Positions 1 to 4,701 of a DNA stretch of 7,800 bases are shown piece by piece (position 1 is the first letter of the stretch; each line of letters opens with the position of its first letter). The DNA lies in the NCBI GenBank assembly GCA_019057775.1, contig JAHLWT010000189.1, positions 1 through 7,800 of the forward strand, given 5' to 3'. The position numbers were made by a program, and so were the translations under genes. Source of the stretch: Promethearchaeota archaeon. Its GTDB lineage: Archaea > Asgardarchaeota > Lokiarchaeia > Sigynarchaeales > SOKP01. Under the pieces are notes generated by a model. That model was not told where the DNA came from and searched no databases. It worked only from the letters and a program-made list of their open reading frames with translations.

Positions 1-15
1 TTTTAAATGATTGAT

Positions 16-39
16 TTTCTCTTAATTTGGTAAGAGAAA
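16..39. repeat. Perfect 9-bp inverted repeat (hairpin) upstream of the membrane-protein gene
   Basis: The arm TTTCTCTTA (16-24) is followed by a 6-nt loop (25-30) and its exact reverse complement TAAGAGAAA (31-39). The octamer TAAGAGAA occurs again at 79-86, so the right arm is also directly repeated. The element sits about 100 bp before the proposed promoter of the first gene. It could be the terminator of a gene left of the window or a protein-binding site; no T-tract follows on the plus strand. The structure is seen directly; its function is not known. Confidence 0.45.
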
Positions 40-135
40 TATGGTGCCAAGAGAGAATTTAAAGAATCTAGAAAAAGATAAGAGAAGAATAAAACTTAAA
101 CTTGGGATTAACTGAGTTCTACTAAAATTATACAA

Positions 136-145
136 TTTTTTATAG
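136..145 (+). promoter_or_regulatory. Putative archaeal TATA box for the membrane-protein gene
   Basis: The T-rich TTTTTTATAG stretch is centred about 26 nt before the ATG at 166. No purine-rich SD precedes that ATG (the preceding bases are AGAAATAATTTA). A TATA box at this distance from the start codon is what an archaeal leaderless transcript would show. In such AT-rich DNA a match like this can arise by chance, so confidence is limited. Confidence 0.4.
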
Positions 146-165
146 TTTGATTTAGAAATAATTTA

Positions 166-783
166 ATGATTTTTCTTGGACAAACAAATATCCTAGATGA
201 TATAGTAGAATCGTTTCTTGAGAGTTTGACTGGTGTTTTTAGGGGATTCAATTTTGTTTGTTATAATATATTTCAGTATACAAACCTGATCTTATTCCTA
301 TTTTACTTCGTTTTAGGAGGATATTTATTAGTAAGCTCAAAAAATGTTGAAGATAAACAAAAAATCTATGGAAGGAATTTAGATTTTATAAGAAAGAGAG
401 GGAGGATTAGCGCGGCTATACTTGTGTTTGTAGCAATATTATTTTTATTTAAAGTGATCCCATTTCTTTTACTGTGGTTTGATCAATCTTTTACTCTACC
501 GCCATTCGTGATTTGGTTTGGAGGATTTGAAGTTGAAGACGCCCTTAATTCAATAATTACAATAAATGATCTTCTCCCCTATGATGATATAACGATAAGC
601 TTCATATTTTTTACAGCCCTAATGTCCTTTATCTCAGTAATATTAATATCTCTTGGATCTTTTTTGGTGGTTTATAACAAGAGTATTTTACGCACCAAAT
701 ATAGGCCTATCAATTTAATTTTTTTAGGAATAATATTGAGCATCGTATTCGGATTTACAACTTACATCAAGTTGATAATATAA
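166..783 (+). CDS. Hypothetical four-helix membrane protein, 205 aa
   Basis: I do not recognise the family. Four hydrophobic segments are clear, at about residues 38-57, 81-105, 143-170 and 182-203. The loop between helices 1 and 2 (KNVEDKQKIYGRN...RKRGR) and the short loop between helices 3 and 4 (NKSILRTKYR) are basic. The loop between helices 2 and 3 is acidic (FEVEDALNS...LPYDD). By the positive-inside rule both termini lie outside and the two basic loops lie in the cytoplasm. There is no cleavable signal peptide and no catalytic motif that I can see. The ATG at 166 is chosen because a TATA-like box lies about 26 nt upstream and no SD is present, fitting a leaderless message. The gene converges on the HD-domain gene, with only 42 bp between stop codons. 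It is therefore not part of the minus-strand operon, although proximity could still mean shared function. The reading frame is solid; the function is unknown. Confidence 0.75.
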   Translation: MIFLGQTNILDDIVESFLESLTGVFRGFNFVCYNIFQYTNLILFLFYFVLGGYLLVSSKNVEDKQKIYGRNLDFIRKRGRISAAILVFVAILFLFKVIPFLLLWFDQSFTLPPFVIWFGGFEVEDALNSIITINDLLPYDDITISFIFFTALMSFISVILISLGSFLVVYNKSILRTKYRPINLIFLGIILSIVFGFTTYIKLII

Positions 784-825
784 GTTTTAAAGATGAACCG
801 CGAATCCACGCTCTTTTTAGAATAT

Positions 826-1587
826 TTACCCAATTTTAGCAGAAATATTATCAGCGAAATGAATTATCCACGCTTCAATCGAGTTTGGTTCTACCGGAGA
901 CCCCCATTCTTTTAAATAATGGTGACTAGCAATAATGTGCAGGATATCATCTAACTTTTCTGATTGAATTTCTTGACTAACTATTTTTATCCCGTTTATA
1001 ATATGATCTTGGTTTAAAAATGTGTCCGTGATATCAATATGATTTTCAAATTGCTCATAGCAGTTGATTTTTCCAATATCGTGCAAAACGGCTCCAGCAA
1101 TTAATAATTCATGATCTACATCTGCTCCGATGATTTCCGAAATGTTTAAGGATAATTTTAATACTTGGATAGTGTGTTCAAATAGACCATATTTATAATC
1201 ATGGTGCTTCAATTTAGCGCCAGGACCACTATAAAATACAGGATGATTATGTAGTAATTGATTTATTGATTCTTTTAATTCAACTTCCTTAATTCTCTTA
1301 ATGTTACTTATTAGTGTTAACCTTAATTCATCTAAACCTTTGGTTGGCTCTGTTTTGATTATCTTAGTTTTTAAATTCATTTCACCATATTTGCTTATGT
1401 GCCATTTATGCATATCGTTAAAAGTCATTCCAAATTTATGCTTAAGCTTTTCTTTTACTTCGGGATAATCACTCAAAAGATATTTACGATTCTCTTTTAC
1501 TTTAATTACTTTACTTTCTTCTACAAAACTCAATCCGATAGAAGAATATAATTCATTCAATTTTTCTAAATTTAGTTTTAAATACAA
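826..1587 (-). CDS. HD-domain phosphohydrolase, YhaM-like predicted 3'-5' exoribonuclease, 253 aa
   Basis: The C-terminal half is an HD-superfamily metal-dependent phosphohydrolase. H138 lies in GLFEHT, H169-D170 in AGAVLHDIGK, H195 in QDHIING, H222-H223 in ASHHYLKEWGSPV and D246 in HFADN. The order H...HD...H...HH...D, the KHHDYKYGLFEHT block, and the SHH-x-EWGSPV-x-P...EA...H-x-ADN tail closely resemble YhaM/CBF1-type 3'-5' exonucleases, which trim RNA and single-stranded DNA. Unlike bacterial YhaM (around 310 aa), the first 80 or so residues do not look like an OB-fold, and the protein ends seven residues after the ADN aspartate. The N-terminal part is unrecognised. The start is TTG at 1585-1587, supported by AAGGAGG 9 nt upstream. 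It is the last gene of the minus-strand run, 56 bp after the HerA fusion gene. Alternative reading: a nucleotide phosphohydrolase of the wider HD family. The fold is well supported; the exoribonuclease activity is inferred. Confidence 0.82.
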   Translation of the reverse strand: MYLKLNLEKLNELYSSIGLSFVEESKVIKVKENRKYLLSDYPEVKEKLKHKFGMTFNDMHKWHISKYGEMNLKTKIIKTEPTKGLDELRLTLISNIKRIKEVELKESINQLLHNHPVFYSGPGAKLKHHDYKYGLFEHTIQVLKLSLNISEIIGADVDHELLIAGAVLHDIGKINCYEQFENHIDITDTFLNQDHIINGIKIVSQEIQSEKLDDILHIIASHHYLKEWGSPVEPNSIEAWIIHFADNISAKIG

Positions 1588-1596
1588 TTTTATTTT

Positions 1597-1603
1597 CCTC
1601 CTT
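1597..1603 (-). promoter_or_regulatory. Strong Shine-Dalgarno that decides the TTG start of the HD gene
   Basis: On the minus strand the bases read AAGGAGG, followed by 9 nt and then TTG (1587-1585). There is no ATG nearby in frame, so this SD fixes a TTG initiation codon. Confidence 0.75.
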
Positions 1604-1634
1604 ATCTTTTCAATTTTAATATTCTTTACAACTT

Positions 1635-1643
1635 AAAAAAAAA
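1635..1643 (-). terminator. T9 tract directly after the HerA-fusion stop codon
   Basis: Nine consecutive T residues on the minus strand abut the TAA stop of the HerA fusion gene (1646-1644). Archaeal RNA polymerase can terminate at oligo-T tracts without a hairpin. The tract may therefore reduce, though not necessarily abolish, transcription into the HD gene 47 nt further on. No convincing separate promoter that would keep the HD gene's SD in the transcript is visible in the 56-bp gap. Confidence 0.4.
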
Positions 1644-3941
1644 TTAATTTATTAATGGGAATTTTATAACTACGGGATCGTGTTTTCCTTTACTCAATAT
1701 GAAAGCGTATCCCTCAGGAAGTTGCTTCAATTGCTCACGCTGCCCCTTATTCAAATACTCTTTAATATATTCGCAACCACTCCCTTGAATTTGGAAAAAT
1801 ATTTTAGTATTGCACAAATCAACTATTTCTTTTTTCATATCCTTTGGATGCTGCGTTGCATAAATCACACCATAATTCCTCTTTCTTCCCCTATGTTGAG
1901 TCTCACTCAGAAAGTGAATTATTCTCTTTTGGTGCTCTGAGCTTGAGAGCATCGATGGTAAAAGGCGCTGAACTTCGTCAATAATGAAAAATACTCCCAA
2001 ATTATACGCATCTCTTTTTATCTTATACTTATGAAATACTGCTAAAAGGTATAACGCTACTATTCTCTGTTGTTCATCACTCAAATTATAGGTATTAATA
2101 ATTGTAATTTTACCTGACTCAAACATTTCTAAAACATTAATGGGGATCGTTTTTGGCCTATCAAACATATCTAGCGTAATTGACTGCAAACCGCGCCATA
2201 TTGCATCTCTAACTTGAGTAGTTAACCGGTATCTGGGATCTGAAATGAAAGTTAAAATGTGATCGCGTAATTCTGGGAATGTAAATTCTTGATTTTTATA
2301 ACAGTTTTTAATGTCCTGGAGGATTCGTTTTAACATTGAATAACTTACTGGAGCTAATTCGTGCATGAAGAGAAGTAAATGCAGAGGATCTATATAGGTT
2401 AACGTTAAACATTGATTTCCATCTTCACTTAAATTAATTTGTTGGATATTATGATTATGAGATGTATCCAAACCATATTTCTCCATCGTTTTTTTAGACT
2501 TATCAGATGAAGGGATTGTACATAAATTTGTAAACTCATTTTCAGCATCATAAATCACAATTGCTGGAGCAGTCTCTTGTTGGACGGAAGCTAAACTTAT
2601 GAATCGTAGTGCTGAAGTTTTCCCAGTTCCTTGAGTCCCTCCCATGAAGATTCCTTGATATAAAAGAATAGGATCAAAATTATACTGATAATCTTGATTT
2701 AACTCGCTTAGACTTCCAAAAGGAATTCCATGGTAAGGGATTTTTTTAAATTGATAAAATTCTGGATCAGTAAGCTTAGTGATTTTACCCTGAACAATAG
2801 TTTGAGGTCTTGGTTCTCGTGGTCCTTCTAGACTAAGTTCCCAGATTGGATTTAACTTTATTTTAAATATCTTTTCAACACCAAAAACCGTGGTTTCGCC
2901 AGATACATTTCCTTGATAACATTTAATCTCCTCTACGAGACAAATAATGCGTAATCCATCTTGCCTTTCTACTGCAACAAGATCACCATCCTTCACAAAT
3001 TCTGCTTTTCCTATATAAAGATAACCCTCAAGCTTATTAGGTTTCCCATTTATCAAAGTCAGGGGTTTTTCTCTTACAGTATTAATATACCCGAAGCTTA
3101 AGTCGTCAATCTCATGAGCTTTTATTTTACTATGGCTTTTATTAGCATTGTTAACATTTTCTTCACTTATCGAATTGGGTTCTTCGTGATGTATTTCACT
3201 TTTAGATACAACTCTAAAGTCCAACGCTTCAACAGAGTTATCTCTAATATAATCTAAAGCTAAATTTCTTTGTGTTTCTGAAAATTCATACCTTAAGACT
3301 TTGTTGGGATAATAAACTAACTCGATAAATGAACAAAGTTGACCCCTGGTTTCTTGGAAAATATATCCATAAAGACAAATTTGAATGAAATCTTTATAGT
3401 AAGCTGATTCACTAATATCTGGAATCTCGCCATCTAATTGGTAAGATTTAAACTCCCTGACAATAAAATTTCCAGATCCTAATTCTATAAAATCGTCAAC
3501 ACGAGCATTTAGAATAATTCCATCTATTTCTATACTTTCTTCTTGTTCAAATGATATAATCCCTCCAAACAAGTCTTTTTCAACTTTTTGTGGAATTAGA
3601 TTCCAGTTATTACTTTTAGCAATTTCTTTTGCTTTTGTAGTTATATCCTTCATAAGTGCCTTTAACAGAATATTGGAATCTCGATAAAGGTAATTAATCG
3701 AATTGTTGCTGCGAATCTCTGCTAATATTTTATTATAAATTTCTCTTATTCTTTGACAAAAAATAGTGTAACTAGTTTTATTTCTATAACCCGTTTTTAG
3801 AGCTTCCTGTAAAAAATGAGCTCTAATATTATGTAAAACTTTACCTCGCTTGTTATGTTTAATGGAGTAATTTTGTAAACGAGATGTTTTACCTATTAAC
3901 TTACTCACGGAGGAGTAATTTTTTTTTACTTTTTCAACCAA
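1644..3941 (-). CDS. Fusion of a Dna2/Cas4/RecB-like PD-(D/E)XK nuclease with a HerA-type ATPase, 765 aa
   Basis: Three parts can be read. (1) Residues about 33-245 are a PD-(D/E)XK nuclease of the RecB/Dna2/Cas4 type: H42 in AHFLQEAL, D149/D150 in NARVDDF, E163-x-K165 in VREFKSY, and the Q187-xxx-Y191 motif. The domain has only C62, C189 and C203, so the four-cysteine iron-sulfur site of classical Cas4/Dna2 is missing. (2) After a polar linker (about 246-275) comes a HAS-barrel-like beta domain (about 277-365). (3) Residues about 370-765 are a HerA/FtsK-class P-loop ATPase: Walker A GGTQGTGKT (434-442), the YDAENEF strand (464-470), Walker B FFIIDE (651-656), arginine-rich HRGRKR (683-688) and sensor glutamine Q697 in YATQHP. 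HerA proteins form hexameric DNA pumps that normally work with a separate NurA nuclease; here a nuclease is covalently attached. The likely role is DNA translocation coupled to cleavage in the cytoplasm. The TTG start is chosen from GAGGTG upstream; the first internal Met is residue 97, which would remove H42. Middle gene of the operon. Confidence 0.9.
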   Translation of the reverse strand: MVEKVKKNYSSVSKLIGKTSRLQNYSIKHNKRGKVLHNIRAHFLQEALKTGYRNKTSYTIFCQRIREIYNKILAEIRSNNSINYLYRDSNILLKALMKDITTKAKEIAKSNNWNLIPQKVEKDLFGGIISFEQEESIEIDGIILNARVDDFIELGSGNFIVREFKSYQLDGEIPDISESAYYKDFIQICLYGYIFQETRGQLCSFIELVYYPNKVLRYEFSETQRNLALDYIRDNSVEALDFRVVSKSEIHHEEPNSISEENVNNANKSHSKIKAHEIDDLSFGYINTVREKPLTLINGKPNKLEGYLYIGKAEFVKDGDLVAVERQDGLRIICLVEEIKCYQGNVSGETTVFGVEKIFKIKLNPIWELSLEGPREPRPQTIVQGKITKLTDPEFYQFKKIPYHGIPFGSLSELNQDYQYNFDPILLYQGIFMGGTQGTGKTSALRFISLASVQQETAPAIVIYDAENEFTNLCTIPSSDKSKKTMEKYGLDTSHNHNIQQINLSEDGNQCLTLTYIDPLHLLLFMHELAPVSYSMLKRILQDIKNCYKNQEFTFPELRDHILTFISDPRYRLTTQVRDAIWRGLQSITLDMFDRPKTIPINVLEMFESGKITIINTYNLSDEQQRIVALYLLAVFHKYKIKRDAYNLGVFFIIDEVQRLLPSMLSSSEHQKRIIHFLSETQHRGRKRNYGVIYATQHPKDMKKEIVDLCNTKIFFQIQGSGCEYIKEYLNKGQREQLKQLPEGYAFILSKGKHDPVVIKFPLIN

Positions 3942-3952
3942 CTTTTAATTTC

Positions 3953-3958
3953 CACCTC
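3953..3958 (-). promoter_or_regulatory. Shine-Dalgarno GAGGTG for the HerA-fusion TTG start
   Basis: The minus strand reads GAGGTG 11 nt before TTG at 3941-3939, inside the 34-nt gap after the ribonuclease gene. It matches the archaeal anti-SD consensus and supports a second TTG start in this operon, as well as translation from a polycistronic message. Confidence 0.7.
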
Positions 3959-3975
3959 AATTTTTAATTAATTTT

Positions 3976-4545
3976 CTAATATAAGTTTAATTCCCCTTCT
4001 GTTTTTTCAATATCTTCCAAAACATCAAGGGTTGTTTTTACTTCTGGGATATTTTCTACTCCTAAATTCTCTAATAATAGCTCATGTTCGTCGTAATCTA
4101 TATCAGGACTTAAACAAACATAACCTTTCATTACCATAAATGATATTTTTCTTATTTTCAGCCAATTTTTATCAGGAATTTGCTCATAATACTGACGATA
4201 TTTATCGTTAGAAACAATGAAGCAAAATTCAAATTTTTGGGCAAGAAGAAGAATGAACTCATCAGCAATTTTGGGAGATATAAAGACAGTTCCATTTCTT
4301 AATAATCTCTCAAATTCCTTCTTATTATCTATAATGAATCTTAAGTTAGGATCACATATACTAAAAATGTTTTCAGGTAGAATTTTAATTTCTTTGATTA
4401 AATGATCTAAAACCTGTAAGAAATTAATAAGTTTGGGCCTTCTCTGACCATTATGGCAAATATTATTTACATCTATAAGTACTTTTATTTCTACTTGTTT
4501 TGGGATAATTTGAACGATTTTTTTTATACTAATTATTATAATCAA
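3976..4545 (-). CDS. Zc3h12a-like NYN/PIN-fold ribonuclease, up to 189 aa
   Basis: The protein matches the NYN branch of the PIN-like fold, closest to the Zc3h12a (Regnase) ribonuclease family, which cuts RNA using Mg2+ held by acidic residues. The expected acidic positions are present in order: D25 in VLIDVNN, D65 in SICDPNLRF, D95-E96 in SPKIADEFILLLA, and D114 in VSNDKYRQYY. The strand-turn 'SND-x-(Y/F)R' is especially typical. No CCCH zinc finger is present, so this is the bare catalytic domain plus an acidic C-terminal tail (about 149-189). It is the promoter-proximal gene of the three-gene run, 34 nt ahead of the HerA fusion. The start is uncertain. The in-frame TTG at 4545 directly abuts AGGAGG with no spacer, and there is no in-frame ATG, GTG or TTG between it and D25. 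A near-cognate ATA (4536) or ATT start would have normal spacing. It could act on host or invader RNA. The fold call is good; the target is unknown. Confidence 0.83.
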   Translation of the reverse strand: MIIIISIKKIVQIIPKQVEIKVLIDVNNICHNGQRRPKLINFLQVLDHLIKEIKILPENIFSICDPNLRFIIDNKKEFERLLRNGTVFISPKIADEFILLLAQKFEFCFIVSNDKYRQYYEQIPDKNWLKIRKISFMVMKGYVCLSPDIDYDEHELLLENLGVENIPEVKTTLDVLEDIEKTEGELNLY

Positions 4546-4551
4546 CCTCCT
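4546..4551 (-). promoter_or_regulatory. Shine-Dalgarno AGGAGG that abuts the predicted TTG start of the ribonuclease gene
   Basis: The minus strand reads AGGAGG immediately followed by TTGATTATAATA. At the 9-nt spacing used by the HD gene of the same operon, the codon in the initiation position is ATA (4536-4534). The SD itself is strong, so the start codon, not the ribosome site, is in doubt. Confidence 0.65.
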
Positions 4552-4586
4552 AAAACTTTTTATTCCTAATTAAGTATTATTTACAA

Positions 4587-4598
4587 AAATATATATGT
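4587..4598 (-). promoter_or_regulatory. Putative TATA box for the three-gene nuclease operon
   Basis: On the minus strand ACATATATATTT lies about 40-50 nt before the ribonuclease start. A typical 25-nt TATA-to-start distance would place transcription initiation near 4565 and give a short leader containing the AGGAGG. An AGACAT half-site (minus strand, 4600-4595) overlaps the upstream edge of the box, where TFB would contact DNA. Confidence 0.45.
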
Positions 4599-4610
4599 CT
4601 TATTGCCTAT

Positions 4611-4633
4611 GACATGTCCTTATAGACATGTCT
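4611..4633. promoter_or_regulatory. Tandem GACATGTC palindromes, putative operator between divergent promoters
   Basis: Two identical, perfectly self-complementary octamers GACATGTC lie at 4611-4618 and 4625-4632, with starts 14 bp apart. The second extends to the 10-bp palindrome AGACATGTCT (4624-4633). A third partial copy, ATGTCT, is at 4595-4600. The pair sits between the TATA box of the minus-strand operon and that of the TPR gene, closer to the former. This arrangement fits a dimeric repressor or activator; the divergent winged-helix/TPR protein is the obvious but unproven candidate. Confidence 0.55.
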
Positions 4634-4671
4634 CTAATTATTTTACTAGGAAAAATCCTATTAACATAAAC

Positions 4672-4686
4672 TTTTTATTTATAAAA
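4672..4686 (+). promoter_or_regulatory. Putative TATA box for the winged-helix/TPR gene
   Basis: TTTTTATTTATAAAA is centred about 23-25 nt before the ATG at 4702, with no SD ahead of that ATG. This again points to a leaderless transcript, and it argues against the in-frame upstream TTG (4603) and ATG (4609), which lie before the promoter. Confidence 0.5.
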
Positions 4687-4701
4687 GAATTATTTATTAT
4701 T

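Noticed and set aside
41..115. A 24-codon lysine-rich ATG frame in the leader region
   Set aside because: Too short, no SD, no promoter at a suitable distance, and a biased composition expected from AT-rich DNA.
784..825. A bidirectional terminator in the convergent gap
   Set aside because: Only a T5 run on the plus strand (814-818) and no convincing inverted repeat could be seen.
1644..3941. Reading the fusion as a true Cas4 CRISPR-adaptation protein
   Set aside because: The four Fe-S cysteines are absent, no cas1/cas2 or CRISPR repeats are in the window, and the HerA ATPase part is not a CRISPR component.
4603..4701. Upstream in-frame TTG (4603) and ATG (4609) as starts for the TPR gene
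   Set aside because: They lie upstream of the TATA-like box and run through the palindromic operator. The encoded 33 residues do not resemble the start of a winged-helix protein. ATG at 4702 fits the promoter spacing.
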